Positions 1-12,868 are shown, counted from the first letter of the stretch. The stretch is 64,000 bases of DNA from Elephas maximus indicus (GCF_024166365.1 NC_064824.1:42570608-42634607), one strand, 5' to 3'. The notes: a model not told the origin generated them from the sequence alone. Translations and numbers: made by a program.

Positions 1-1840
1 GGGAATAAGTATAAATGTGGATCTGTTCCAGTCAGTTGGCACGTAGTTGTCTTCCAAATTTCTTGGTGTAGATAAGTGAGCACTTCCAGTGCTGCATCTG
101 TTTGTTGAAACATCTCAATAGGTATTCCATCAATTCCTGAAGCCTTCAGCACCATTGGTTCCTACTCTTATGGAGCCTCCTGAAATAGTTAAATGTCAAC
201 CAATTTTTTTTTTGGTATAGTGGTTCTGTGTATTCCTTCCATCTACTTTTGATGTTTCCTGAGTCATTTAATATTTTCCCCATAGATTCTTTCACTATTG
301 CAACTCAAGGCTTGAATTTTTTCTTCAGTTCTTTCAGCTTGAGAATTGCCCAGCTCACTCTTCCCTTTTGGTTTTCTATTTCCAAGTCTTCACACATGTC
401 ATCATAATACTTTGTCTTCTCAAGCTGCCCTTTGAAATCTTCTGTTCAAATCCTTTACTTTATCATTTCTTTCTTTTGCTTTAGCTAATTGATGTTCAAG
501 AGCAAGTTTCAGAGTTTTTTCTGACATTCATTTTGGTCTTTTTTTGTTTTTAATGACCTCTTGCTTTCTTCATGTATAATGTCCATGATGTCATCCCACA
601 ACTCATCTGGTCTTCCACCTTTAGTGTTCAATGAGTCAAATCTATTCTTGAAATGGTCTCTAAATTCAGGTGGGATATATTCAAGGTTGTACTTTGGCTC
701 TTGTCGACTTCCTCTAATTTCCTTCAGTTTAAACTTGAACTTGTATGTGAGCAATTGATGGTCTGTTCCAAAGTCAGGCCCTGGCCTTGTTCTGACTGAT
801 GATACTGAGCTTTTCATAGTCTCTTCACACAGATGTAGTCTATTTGATTCCTGTGTATTCCATCTTGTGAGATCCATGTGCATAGTCACCATTTATGTTG
901 GTGAAAAAAAGGTATTTGCAATGAAGAATTCGTTGGTCTTGCAAAATTCTATTATGGGATCTCTGGCATAGTTTGTATCACCAAGGCCATATTTTCCAAC
1001 TATGGATCCTTCTTTGTTTCCAACTTTCACATTTCAATCACCAGTAATTACCAGTGCATCCTGATTGCATGTTCGATCAATTTCAGACTGCAGAAGTTGG
1101 TAAAAATCTTCAATTTCTTCGTCTTTGGCCTTAGTGTTTGGTGCCTAAATTTGAATAACAGTCATATTAACTGGTCTTCCCTGTAAGCGTATGGATATCA
1201 TCCTATCACTGATAGCATTGTACTTCAGGATAGATCTTGACATGTTCTTTTCGACTGTGAATGCAGCACCATTCCTCTTCAAGTTGTTCCTAGAATAGTA
1301 GACCATATGATTATCTGATTCAAAATGGCCAATACCAGTCCATTTCAGCTCATTAATGCCTAGGATATCAATGTTTATGCATTCCATTTCATTTTTGATG
1401 ACTTCAAATTTTCCTAGATTCATACTCTGTACATTTCACAATCGGATTATTAATGGATGTTTGCAACTGTTTCTTCTCATTTTGAATCATGCCACATCAG
1501 TAAATGAAGGTCCCAAAAGCTTGACTCCACCCATGTCATTAAGGTCGACTCAATTTTGAGGAGGCAGCTCTTCCCCAGTCATCTTTTGAGTGTTCTCCAA
1601 CCTGAGGAGCTCATCATCTGTCAGTATATCAAACAATGTTCCACTGCTATTCATAAGGTTTTCACTGGCTAAACTTTTTCAGAAGTAGATTTCTTCCTAG
1701 TCTGTCTGAGTCTGGAAGCTCAACTGAAACCTGTCTGTGATGAGTGACCCTGCTGGTATTTGAATACTGACAGCATAGCTAAAAGCATCACAGCAATATG
1801 CAAGCCCCCACAGTATGGCAAACTGACAGACACATGGGCG
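1..1840 (-). mobile_element. RTE-class LINE, 5' two-thirds, cut by window edge
   Basis: The minus strand encodes broken pieces of an apurinic-endonuclease/reverse-transcriptase polyprotein. The endonuclease part includes a 92-aa open piece at 1145-1423 containing ILGINELKWTGIGHFESDN, and a 127-aa piece at 509-892 follows it. The same order and wording recur in the copies at 18312-21650 and 45076-48398. The 5' end is placed at about 1840 because all three copies stop after the same stretch (a run ending in acagacac.tggg). The reverse-transcriptase half lies to the left of the window. Many stops and frameshifts show it is dead. It abuts L1 ORF2 sequence directly, so it most likely inserted into the older L1. 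Family assignment to an afrotherian RTE (BovB relative) is from memory. Confidence 0.85.
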
Positions 1841-2336
1841 TGAATAGCAATAGTTTTATATCTGCTTACCAATGTTTTTTGTGCTTTTTATTTCCCTTTC
1901 TTGCCTATTGCTCTAGTTAGGACTTCCAGTACAGTATTGAATAAGAGTAGTAATAAAAGACATCCTCATTTGGTTCCCATTTTCGAGGAAAATCCTTTCA
2001 CAGTCTCTTTCCATTGAGAATAATGTTGGCTGCTGGTTTTGCATAAAAAAAAAATATATGCCCTTAATTATGTTGAGGAATTTCCCTTTTATTCCTATTT
2101 TACTGAGAGTTTTTATTAGGAATTGTGTTGGACTTTATCAAATGCTTTTTCTTCGTCAGTTGAAATGATCATGTGATTCTTCTCCTTTGTTTTATTTACA
2201 TGGTGGATTACCTCGATTTTCTAATGCTGAACAATGCTTGCAGACTTGGTATGAAGTTCACTTGTTCGTTATGCATTATTTTTTGTTATGCTGTTGAATT
2301 TTTTTTGAGAATTTTTGTGTGTTTATTTCTGAGAGA

Positions 2337-2518
2337 GGGGAAACCCTAATGGTGTAGTGGTTAAATGCTACAGCTGCTAACCAGATGGTTGGCAGTTCGA
2401 ATCCACCAGGTGCTCCTTGGAAACTCCATGGGGCAGTTCTACTCTGTCCTATAGGGTCACTATGAGTCGGAATCGACTCGACGGCACTGGGTTTTGATTT
2501 TTTTTTTTTTTGGTTTTG
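2337..2518 (+). repeat. AfroSINE (tRNA-derived SINE), full
   Basis: A tRNA-like head carries a B-box-like GTTCGAATCC (around 2395). The conserved body follows (ctccttggaaac, gcagttctactctgtcct), then the tail atgagtcggaatcgactcga and a T-rich end. The flanking 7-bp repeat tgagaga (2330-2336 and 2519-2525) looks like a target duplication. It sits inside the old L1. Confidence 0.93.
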
Positions 2519-4012
2519 TGAGAGATATTGGTCTGTATTTTCTTTTTTAGTAGTGTATTTGCCTGACTTTGGTATCAGGATTATGCTGGCTTCACAGAAT
2601 GAATTCAGGAGTATCCCTTCCTATTCTATGTTCTGGAATAGTTTGAATAGTATTGATGTGAACTCTTCTCTGAATATTTGGTAGTATTCTCCAATAAAGC
2701 TGTCTGAGCTAGGGCTTTTTTTTTTCTTTTTGTGGTTGGGATTTTTTTTTTTTTTTTATGACCTCTTCAATTTCTTCTATTGTTATGGGTCTGTTTAGAT
2801 TTTCTACCTGTTTGCGTTAGTTTGGATAGGTAGAATGTTTCTAGGAATTTGTCCGTTTCTTCTAGGTTTGCAAATTAGTTGGGGTAAAATTTTTCTTAAT
2901 ATTCTAATTCTTTTTTTTTTTTTTCTTTGGTTCTGTTGTAATGTCACTCATTTTTTATTTGGGTTATTGCATCTTCTTTTCTTTTGTCAATTTGGATGGC
3001 AGTTTGATGATTTTATTGATCTTTTGAAAGAACCATCTTCTATCTTGTTGATTTTTTTTTTTTTTTCTGTTTTCTGATTTGTTTATTTCTGGTGTAATCT
3101 TTATTATGTCCTTTCCTCTTGAGCTGCAGGCTTCTTCTGCTGCTTGTTTTCTTTTTGTTCCAATTGTAGGGCTAAGGTATAGATTTTGACCCTTTCTTCT
3201 TTTTTTGGTGTGTGCATTTATTCCTATAAACTGACCTCTAAATACTGATTTGCTGTGTCCCAAAGGTTTCCATATGTTGTGTTTCATTCTCATTTGATTC
3301 TAGAATTTTTTTTTATTTCATTTTTAATTCCATCTATTAACCAGTGACTTTTAAGCAAGGCGTTATTCAGATTTCATGTGTGTGATTTTTTTTTCCTTGT
3401 TCTTCCTGTTATTAATTTCTGGTTTTATAGTGCTGTGATTAGAAAAGATGATTTGTACCTTTTTGATATTTTTCAATTTATTGAGGCTTGCTTTGTAGCC
3501 TGAAAGGTGGTCTGTTCTGGAGAATGATCTATGTGTGTTGGAGAAGAACGTGTACTGTGCTGCTGATGGATGGAGTGCTCTGTACAGGTCTATGAGGTCA
3601 AGATGTGATCATGATGATTTGACCTTCTGTATCTTCGCTGAGCCTCTTTCTAGTTGTTCTGTCCATTGAAAATGATGTGTTAAAGTTTCCTACTACTTTT
3701 GTGGAGCTGTTTCTCTTTTCAACAGTGTTAGAGATTGTTTTATGCATTTTGGAGATCTGTCACTGGGTGTATATTTATTATAGTTATATTCTCTTGGTGA
3801 ATTGAAATTTTAATCATTGTATAATGCCTTTCCTTGTCTTTTTTGGTGGATTTTGCCTTAATGTCTATTTTAGCAGAGCTTAATATTGACACTTCTGATG
3901 TGTTTTGGTTACTGTTTACCCGATATGTATATGTTTTCATATTTTGATTTTTAGCTTATTTATGTTTTTGTCTTAAATGTGTCTCTTGAAATGTGTCTCT
4001 TGTAGACAACAT

Positions 4013-4193
4013 GGGTCCCTGGTGGCACAGTGGTTAAGAGCCATGGTATGCTACAGCTGTGAACCAAAAATGTTGGCAGTTCAAATGCACCAGCTGCTCC
4101 TTGGAAGCCCTGTGAAGCAGTTCTACTCAGTCCTATAGGGTTGCTATGAGTCAGAATTGACTCAATGGCAACAGGTTTGATTTGGTTTTTCTG
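4013..4193 (+). repeat. AfroSINE, full
   Basis: Head ccctggtggcacagtgg, B-box-like region, body and tail atgagtcagaattgactcaa are all present. A perfect 11-bp target duplication gtagacaacat flanks it at 4002-4012 and 4194-4204. Removing the SINE restores the continuous L1 sequence around it. Confidence 0.95.
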
Positions 4194-4790
4194 GTAGACA
4201 ACATATTGATGGGTCCTGTTTTTGTTTTTGCTTTTAAATCCATTCTGTTACTCTGTCTCTTGACTGGTGCATTTAACCCTTTCACATTCAGTGTGATTGA
4301 CAGATATAAATTAACTGCTATCATTTTGTTGTGCTGCTTTTTGTGTGTTGACAGTTTCTTTGTTCCTCTTGCTTTCTGTGCTGAGTTCCTTTTGTTTATG
4401 GAGTTTCTTTTTCATTTACTTTTTTGTTGTTGATTTTAAGTTTACTGAGTCTTTATGATTTTCTTGTTTTTCATTTCATTCATTAATTTTCTTTGTGATT
4501 ACCCTGAATATACCTTTATCTTCCTAAGCTTAAAACAGTCTGTTATGTCTTGACATCACTTTGATTCCCTCTCCATAGGGAGGTTCTGTAACTACACCAT
4601 ATTTCCCTCTTCTTATTTTGAAGTTGTCATCGTTTACACATTGACTTCTCTAGTTTTCTTTTTTTGGTCTCATAGCTTTATTTTATCTTTGAGGGCTCTT
4701 TATCTTTGTTGTTATCTGGGTGATGCTGTCATGGATCTTAATCTCAGGTCAGTGTCTGGTGGTGGTGTTTCTCTCTCTGTAGAACTCCCT

Positions 4791-5694
4791 TTAATATTTT
4801 TGTAAGGTTAGTCTTGTTTTTACAAGTTCCTTTAATTTCTGTTTATCCAGAAATGGGCTAGCTTCAGCACCACATTTGAGAGACAATTTTGCTGGACATA
4901 AAATTGTTGGTTGGCATTTTTTTTCTTTCAGAGTTATATATACCATCCCACTGTCTTCTTGCCAGCATGGTTTCAACTGAGAAATTAGAGCTTAGTCTTA
5001 TTGGTTTCCCTTTGTAAGTGATGGATCATTTTTCCCAAGATACTCTCAGGTTTCTTTCTTTGTCTTTGCTTTTGGAAAGTTGATTATGATTGTCTTAGTG
5101 ACTGTCTTTTGGGGTCTATCCTGTATAAGATTCATTGAACTTCTTGGGTGGATGTCTTCTCAACTTTCATGATATTAGGGAAGTTTTCTTCCAGCAAATC
5201 ATCAAAAATTTGCTTTGTGCTTTATTTATTTCTCTATTTATTTTTATCTTCTGTTCTGGAGTTCCTATCATGTTTAAGTTTTTCCTTTTGATAGTTTCCC
5301 ACATAACTCTTAGGCTTTCTTCATTTTTCTTCATTCTTTTTTCTGAATGTTAGTCAAACAAATTAGTATCAATGGATTTGTCCTCTGTTTTGTCCATCTC
5401 TCTTCCATTGATTCAATTCTATTCCTATATCCCTCCTTTAAGTTATCTATTTCTGAAAATTTTTGGTAATCTGGATTCCTAGTTGCTGTTTTTGTATGGC
5501 TTTTAGTTGTCTATTTTGTCATTTTGTTCTTGTATTCTTTTCCTGAATTCTTCTAGGGTTTTGTCTGTGTTTTCCTTGATCTGTTTGAGGGTTCTATATA
5601 TAAGTCTTCCGAATTCCTTATCAGGTAGTCCCATTACCATTTCTTCCTCAGCAAGGTTTTCTGCCTCTTTGTTTTGGTCACTTGCTTGAGCCAT
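4791..5694 (-). pseudogene. ORF1 remnant of the old L1
   Basis: Two open pieces resemble the ORF1 of the younger L1. 5503-5694 (63 aa, starting MAQASDQNKEAEN) matches the N-terminal coiled-coil part. 4791-4976 (61 aa) matches the C-terminal part around QPTILCPAKLSLK, compare QPRIIYPAKLSLK in the younger copy. The frame between them is broken. The younger L1 inserted within a few bases of this ORF1 start codon, so the old 5' UTR now lies at 13064-14293. Confidence 0.75.
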
Positions 5695-5734
5695 CTTGTC
5701 CTGCTTCTTTTTTTTTTTTTTTTTAACTTTTATT

Positions 5735-6715
5735 AAGCTTCAAGTGAAGGTTTACAAATCCAATCAGTCTGTCACATATAAGTTTACATACATCTCACTC
5801 CCTACTCCCAGTTGCTCTCCCCTTCTTGAGTCAGCCCTTTCAGTCTCTCCTTTTGTGACAACTTTGCCAGCTTCTCTCTCTCTCTATCCTCTCATCCCCC
5901 CTCCAGACAAGAGTTGCCAACACAATCTCAAGTGTTCACCTGATATAATTAGCTCACTCTTCATCAGCGTCTCTCTCCCACCGGCTGACCAGTCCCTTTC
6001 ATTTCTGATGAGTTGTCTTCGGGGATAGTTCCTGTCCTGTGCCAACAGAAGGTCTGGGGAGCATGGCCACCGGGATTATTCTAGTCTCAGTCAGACCATT
6101 AAGTTTGGTCTTTTTATGAGAATTTGGGGTCTGTATCCCACTGATCTCCTGCTCCCTCAGGGGTCCTCTGCTGTGCTCCCTGTCAGGGCAGTCATCGATT
6201 GTGGCCGGGCACCAACTAAATCTTCTGGTCTCAGGATGATGTAGGTCTCTGGTTCATGTGGCCCTTTCTGTCTCTTGGGCTCTTAGTTGTCGTGTGGCCT
6301 TGGTGTTCTTCATTTTCCTTTGCTCCAGGTGGGTTGAGACCAACTGATGCATCTTAGATGGCCGCTTGTTAGCATTTAAGACCCCGGACGCCACATTTCA
6401 AAGTGGGATGCAGAATGATTTCATAATAGAATTATTTTGCGAATTGACTTAGAAGTCCCCTCAAACCATGTTCCCCAGACCCCCGCCCTTGCTCCGCTGA
6501 CCTTTGAAGCATTCATTTTATCCCGGAAACTTCTTTGCTTTTGCTCCAGTCCAATTGAGCTGACCTTCCATGTATTGAGTGTTGTCTTTCCCTTCACCTA
6601 AAGCATTTCTTATCTACTGATTAATCAATAAAAAACCCTCTCCCACCCTCCCTCCCTTCCTCCCTCATAACCACAAAAGTATGTGTTCTTCTCAGGTTTA
6701 CTATTACTCAAGATC
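5735..6715 (-). other. 3' UTR of the younger L1
   Basis: This non-coding segment lies between the end of ORF2 and the poly(A) tail. Most of it recurs, at different divergence, at 41831-42637 (minus) and 51184-51855 (plus), which are 5'-truncated copies of the same L1 lineage. The last bases before the tail read, on the minus strand, aacctt..gcttaataaaag. No open frame of note. Confidence 0.85.
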
Positions 6716-9700
6716 TTATAATAGTGGTCTTATACAATATTTGTCCTTTTGCCTCTGACTAATTTTGCTCAGCATAATGCCTTCCAGGTTCCTCCATGGT
6801 ATGAAATGTTTCACAGATTCGTCACTGTTCTTTATCGATGCGTAGTATTCCATTGTGTGAATATACCACAATTTATTTACCCATTCATCCGTTGATGGAC
6901 ACCTTGGTTGCTTCCAACTTTTTGCTATTGTAAACAGAGCTGCAATAAACATGGGTGTGCATATATCTGTTTGTATGAAGGCTCTTATATCTCTAGGATA
7001 TATTCCCAGGAGTGGGATTTCTGGGTTGTATGGTAGTTCTATTTCTAACTGTTTAAGATAACGCCAGATAGATTTCCAAAGTGGTTGTACCATTTTACAT
7101 TCCCACCAGCAGTGTATAAGAGTTCCAATCTCTCCGCAGCCTCTCCAACATTTATTATTTTGTGTCTTTTGGATTAATGCCAGCCTTGTTGGTGTGAGAT
7201 GGAATCTCATCGTAGTTTTAATTTGCATTTCTCTAATGGCTAATGGTCATGAGCATTTTCTCATGTATCTGTTGGCTGCCTGAATACCTTCTTTAGTGAA
7301 ATGTGTGTTCATATCCTTTGCCCACTTCTTGATTGGGTTGTTTGTCTTTTTGTGGTTGAGTTTTGACAGAATCATGTAGATTTTAGAGATCAGGCGCTGG
7401 TCGGAGATGTCATAGCTGAATATTCTTTCCCAGTCTGTAGGTGGTCTTTTTACTCTTTTGGTGAAGTCTTTACATGAGCATAGGTGTTTGATTTTTAGGA
7501 GCTCCCAGTTATCGGGTTTCTCTTCAACATTTTTGGTAATGTTTTGTATTCTGTTTATGCCTTGTATTAGGGCTCCTAGTGTTGTCCCAATTTTTTTCTT
7601 CCATGATCTTTATCGTTTTAGTCTTTATATTTAGGTCTTTGATCCACTTGGAGTTAGTTTTTGTGCATGGTGTAAGGTATGGGTCCTGTTTCATTTTTTT
7701 GCAAATGAATATCCAGTTATGCCAGCACCATTTGTTAAAAAGGCTTTCTTTTCCCCAATTAATTGACACTGGTCCTTTGTCAAATATCAGCTGCTCATAC
7801 GTAGATGGATCTATGTCTGGTTTCTCAATTCTGTTCCATTGGTCTATGTGCCTGTTGTTGTACCAGTACCAGGCTGTTTTGACTACTGTGGCTGTATAAT
7901 AGGTTCTGAAATCAGATAAAGTGAGGCCTCCCACTTTCTTCTTCTTTTTCAGTAATGCTTTGCTTATCCGGGGCTTCTTTCCCTTCCATATGAAATTGGT
8001 GATTTGTTTCTCTATCCCTTTAAAATATGACATTGGAATTTGGATTGGAAGTGCGTTAAATGTATAGATGGCTTTTGGTAGAATAGACATTTTTACTATG
8101 TTAAGTCTTCCTATCCATGAGCAAGGTATGTTTTTCCACTTAAGTATGTCCTTTTGAATTTCTTGTAGTAGAGCTTTGTAGTTTTCTTTCTATGGGTCTT
8201 TTACATCCTTGGTAAGATTTATTCCTAAGTATCTTATCTTCTTGGGGGCTACTGTGAATGGTATTGATTTGGTTATTTCCTCTTCGGTGTTCTTTTTGTT
8301 GATGTAGAGGAATCCAAGTGATTTTTGTATGTTTATTTTATAACCTGAGACTCTGCCAAACTCTTCTATTAGTTTCAGTAGTTTTCTGGAGGATTCCTTA
8401 GGGTTTTCTGTGTATATAATCATGTCATCTGCAAATAGTGATAACTTTACTTCTTCCTTGCCAATCCGGATACCTTTTATTTCTTTGTCTAGCCTAATTG
8501 CCCTGGCTAGGACTTCCAGCACGATGTTGAATAAGAGCGGTGATAAAGGGCATCCTTGTCTGGTTCCCGTTCTCAAGGGAAATGCTTTCAGGTTCTCTCC
8601 ATTTAGAGTGATATTGGCTGTTGGCTTTGCATAAAAAAAAAATTGCATAGATGCCCTTTATTATGTTGAGGAATTTTCCTTCCATTCCTATTTTGGTAAG
8701 AGTTTTTATCATAAATGGGTGTTGGACTTTGTCAAATGCCTTTTCTGCATCAATTGATAAGATCATGTGGTTTTTGTCTTTTGTTTTATTTATGTGATGG
8801 ATTACATTAATGATTTTTCTGATGTTAAACCAGCCTTGCATACCTGGTATAAATCCCACTTGATCCGGGTGAATTATTTTTTTGATGTGTTGTTGGATTC
8901 TATTGGCTAGAATTTTGTTGAGGATTTTTGCATCTATGTTCATGAGGGATACAGGTCTATAATTTTCTTTTTTGTAATGTCTTTACCTGGTTTTGGTATC
9001 AGGGAGATGGTGGCTTCACAGAATGAATTGGGTAATATTCCGTCATTTTCTATGCTTTGGAATACCTTCAGAAGTAGTGGTGTTAACTCTTCTCTGAAAG
9101 TGTGGTAGAACTCTGCAGTGAAGCCGTCCGGGCCAGGGCTTTTTTTTGTTGGGAGTCTTTTGATTACCGTTTCAATCTCTTTTTTTGTTATGGGTCTATT
9201 TAGTTGTTCTACTTCTGAATGTGTTAGTTTAGGTAGGTAGTGTTTTTCCAGGAATTCATCCATTTCTTCTAGGTTTTCAAATTTGTTAGAGTACAATTTT
9301 TCATAATAATCTGAAATGATTCTTTTAATTTCATTTGGTTCTGTTGTGATGTGGTCCTTCTCGTTTCTTATTCAGGTTATTTGTTTCCTTTCCTGTATTT
9401 CTTTAGTCAGTCTAGCCAATGGTTTATCAATTTTGTTAATTCTTTCAAAGAACCAGCTTTTGGCTTTGTTAATTCTTTCAATTGTTTTTCTGTTCTCTAA
9501 TTCATTTAGTTCAGCTCTAATTTTTATTATTTGTTTTCTTCTGGTGCCTGATGGATTCTTTTGTTGCTCACTTTCTATTTGTACAAGTTGTAGGGACAGT
9601 TCTCTGATTTTGGCTCTTTCTTCTTTTTGTATGTGTGCATTTATCGATATAAATTGGCCTCTGAGCACTGCTTTTGCTGTGTCCCAGAGGTTTTGATAGG

Positions 9701-10547
9701 AAGTATTTTCATTCTCGTTGCTTTCTAAGAATTTCCTTATTCCCTCCTTGATGTCTCCTATAACCCAGTCTTTTTTCAGGAGGGTATTGTTCGTTTTCCA
9801 AATATTTGATTTCTTTTCCCTAGTTTTTCTGTTATTGATCTCTAGTTTTATTGCCTTGTGGTCTGAGAAGATGCTTTGTAATATTTCGATGTTTTGGACT
9901 CTGCAAAGGTTTGTTTTATGACCTAATATGTGGTCTATTCTAGAGAATGTTCCATGTGCGCTAGAAAAAAAAGTATATTTTACAGCAGTTGGGTGGAGAG
10001 TTCTGTATAAGTCAATGAGGTCAAGTTGGTTGATTGTTGTAATTAGATCTTCGGTGTCTCTATTGAGCTTCTTACTGGATGTCCTGTCCTTCTCCGAAAG
10101 TGGTGTGTTGAAGTCTCCTACTATATATGTGGAGGTGTCTATCTCACTTTTCAATTTTGTTAAAATTTGATTTATGTATCTTGCAGCCCTGTCATTAGGT
10201 GCATAAATATTTAATATGGTTATGTCTTCCTGATCAATTGTCCCTTTTATCATTATATAGTGTCCTTCTTTATCCTTTGTGGTGGATTTAAGTCTAAAGT
10301 CTATTTTGTCAGAAATTAATATTGCTACTCCTCTTCTTTTTTGCTTATTGTTTGCTTGATATATTTTTTTCCATCCTTTGAGTTTTTGTTTGTTTGTGTC
10401 TCTAAGTCTAAGGTGTGTCTCTTGTAGGCAGCATATAGATGGATCGTGTTTCTTTATCCAGTCCGTGACTCTCTGTCTCTTTATTGGTGCATTTAGTCCA
10501 TTTACATTCAGCGTAATTATAGATAAATAAGTTTTTAGTGCTGTCAT
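6716..10547 (-). pseudogene. L1 ORF2 (endonuclease-reverse transcriptase), broken
   Basis: ORF2 encodes the L1 endonuclease, reverse transcriptase and a C-terminal cysteine-rich segment. The first 391 codons (10547-9372) are open and keep the endonuclease motifs NVNGLN, LQETHL, GDFNTPLS, RIDHILG and SDHKAI. The reverse transcriptase shows [11 protein letters not shown] and the catalytic FADD at 8424-8435. The C-terminal C-W-R-G-C ... H-C-W-W-E-C motif is at about 7130-7160. Lesions that I can place: a stop at 9372-9374, a frameshift near 8940-8960, a frameshift at the A-run near 8632-8641, a stop at 8190-8192, a frameshift near 7530 and a stop at 7247-7249. The catalytic residues survive but no full protein can be made. 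Ordinary decay of a retrotransposon copy. Confidence 0.93.
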
Positions 10548-11005
10548 TTTGATGCCTTTTTATGTGTGTTGTTGACAATTTCATTTTTCCACGTACTTTT
10601 TTGTGCTGAGGCGTTTTTCTTAGTAAATTGTGAGATCCTCATTTTCATAGTGTTTGACTTTATGTTAGTTGAGTCGTTACGTTTTTCTTGGCTTTTATCT
10701 TGAGTTACAGAATTGTTATACCTTTTTGTGGTTACCTTATTATTTACCCCTATTTTTCTAAGTAAAAACCTAACTTGTATTGTTCTATATCGCCTTGTAT
10801 CACTCTCCATATGGCAGTTCAATGCCTCCGGTATTTAGTCCCTCTTTTTGATTATTGTGATCTTTTACCTATTGACTTCCATGATTCCCTGTTATGTGTA
10901 TTTTTTTTTTAATTAATCTTAATTTGTTTGTTTTTGTGATTTCCCTATTTGAGTTGATATCAGGACGTTCTGTTTTGTGAGCTTGTGTTGTGCTGATATC
11001 TGATA

Positions 11006-12025
11006 TTATTGGTTCTCTGACCAAACAATATCCTTTAGTATTTCTTGTAGCTTTGGTTTGGTTTTTGCAAATTCTCTAAACTTGTGTTTATCTGTAAATA
11101 TCTTAATTTTGCCTTCATATTTCAGAGAGAGTTTTGCTGGATATATGATCCTTGGCTGGCAGTTGTTCTCCTTCAGTGTTCTGTATATGTCGTCCCATAC
11201 CCTTCTTGCCTGCATGGTTTCTGCTGAGTAGTCTGAACTTATTCTTATTGATTCTCCCTTGAAGGAAACCTTTCTTTTCTCCCTGGCTGCTTTTAAAATT
11301 TTCTGTTTATCTTTGGTTTTGGCAAGTTTGATGATAATATGTCTTGGTGTTTTTCTTTTTGGATCAATCTTAAATGGGGTTCGATGAGCATCTTGGATAG
11401 ATATCCTTTCATCTTTCATGATGTCAGGGAAGTTTTCTGTCAGGATTTCTTCAACTATTTTCTCTGTGTTTTCTGTTATCCCTCCTTGTTCTGGGACTCC
11501 AATCACCTGCAGATTATCCTTCTTGATAGAGTCCCACATGATTCTTAGGGTTTCTTCATTTTTTTTAATTCTTTTATCTGATTTTTTTTCAGCTATGTTG
11601 GTGTTGATTCCCTGGTCCTCCAGATGTCCCAGTCTGCATTCTAATTGCTCGAGTCTGCTCCTCTGACTTCCTAGTGCATTGTCTAATTCTGTAATTTTAT
11701 TGTTAATCTTTTGGATTTCTACATGCTGTCTCTCTATGGATTCTTGCAACTTATTAATTTTTCCACTATGTTCTTGAATAATCTTTTTGAGTTCTTCAAC
11801 AGTTTTATCAGTGTGTTCCTTGGCTTTTTCTGCAGTTTGCCTTATTTCATTTGTGATGTCTTGAAGCATTCTGTAAATTAGTTTTTTATGTTCTGTATCT
11901 GATAATTCCAGGATTGTATCTTCGTTTGGGAAAGATTTTGATTCTTTTGTTTGGGGGGTTGGAGAAGCTGTCATGGTCTGCTTCTTTAAGTGGTTTGATA
12001 TGGATTGTTGTCTCCGAGCCATCAC
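11006..12025 (-). CDS. L1 ORF1 protein, intact 339 aa
   Basis: L1 ORF1p is the RNA-binding chaperone that trimerises and coats L1 RNA in the cytoplasm. This frame is uninterrupted from ATG at 12025 to its stop and is about the length of human ORF1p (338 aa). The N-terminus is polar. Residues of roughly 50-130 form a heptad-rich coiled coil (KAKEHTDKTVEELKKIIQEH, then LQESIERQHVEIQKINNKI). An RRM-like segment begins near KKDNLQVIGVPEQGG, and the C-terminal domain has REKRKVSFKG and the conserved SAETMQARRVW. It sits just downstream of the L1 5' UTR promoter. It is transposon-encoded, not a host gene. Whether it is expressed cannot be told from sequence. Confidence 0.93.
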   Translation of the reverse strand: MMARRQQSISNHLKKQTMTASPTPQTKESKSFPNEDTILELSDTEHKKLIYRMLQDITNEIRQTAEKAKEHTDKTVEELKKIIQEHSGKINKLQESIERQHVEIQKINNKITELDNALGSQRSRLEQLECRLGHLEDQGINTNIAEKKSDKRIKKNEETLRIMWDSIKKDNLQVIGVPEQGGITENTEKIVEEILTENFPDIMKDERISIQDAHRTPFKIDPKRKTPRHIIIKLAKTKDKQKILKAAREKRKVSFKGESIRISSDYSAETMQARRVWDDIYRTLKENNCQPRIIYPAKLSLKYEGKIKIFTDKHKFREFAKTKPKLQEILKDIVWSENQ

Positions 12026-12354
12026 TGGGAAACTAGTTTTTCCAGAAAATCCGTTAAAAAAAAAATGCAGTCAGACCCCTATCAGAGTTCTCCCTCTGGC
12101 TCAGGCTATTCGGATGTTAATGAAGCCGCCTGGGGAGGGTGGGGGAGGGAACAGAGAGATAGGAGAGTAGCACCTCAGAATATAGCCATAGTTGCTTTTC
12201 TTGCTTGGAATGACTATTATATCTGATATTCCCGCTAGGCGCGTCGCCTATGTGTGCTGGCTGTGTGGAGATTGCCCCCGGTGGGTCTGGCCCGCTGGAT
12301 TCACGGTCAGATCCTCCGCTTCCAGCCCCATGCCCAGCGTCAAGGCTCTCCTAC

Positions 12355-12868
12355 TGGGACGGTGCACTCTCGACTCCAAAATCAGTCGTTGCCTCCTGGG
12401 GACTTCTCGTCCCTCCAGCCGCGTTGCTGTGCCGCACCCGAGAACCAGTTGGGCCACCTCCTGGGGTTAGTTCAGGTGGGTGGAGCAGCTCCCCGTGCTT
12501 GTGCCATGATCGAGTGTCCTGGCTGGGACGCTGTTCTCCCCGTTCCAATACCAGTCGCTGCCTCCCGGGGACTTCTCCTACCGGCTGCGTCCCATGCCGC
12601 CCGTGCGACCCAACTGGGCCCCCTCCCGGGGTTAGTTCAGGGGGGTGGAGCAGCTCTCCGTGTTTATGCTGTACCTGCGTCCAGTCCAAATCCCGGCGGG
12701 ATGGTTCCCCGGCTGGGACGCTGCTCTCCCCGTCCCAAGACCAGTCGCTGCCTCCCGGGGACTTCTCCCACCGGCTGCGTCCCATGCCGCCCGCGGAACC
12801 GGCTGGTCCCTCTCCCGGTGTCGGTTCAGGGGGGTGGAGCAGCTCTCTGTGCTTGTGCCGTACCTGAC
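12355..12868 (-). repeat. Tandem units in the L1 5' UTR (three plus a partial)
   Basis: Units begin with tgggacg-like sequence at 12355, 12524 and 12714, with a degenerate fourth start (tggtacg) at 12869, giving spacings near 170, 190 and 155 bp. Each contains cagtcg[c/t]tgcctcc[c/t]gggg and a later block gttcaggggggtggagcagct. They resemble promoter monomers known from other mammalian L1 lineages such as mouse. Confidence 0.85.

Noticed and set aside
2395..2405. AfroSINE heads as functional tRNA genes
   Set aside because: Only A- and B-box-like motifs persist; no complete cloverleaf or anticodon arm, and each is joined to the SINE body.
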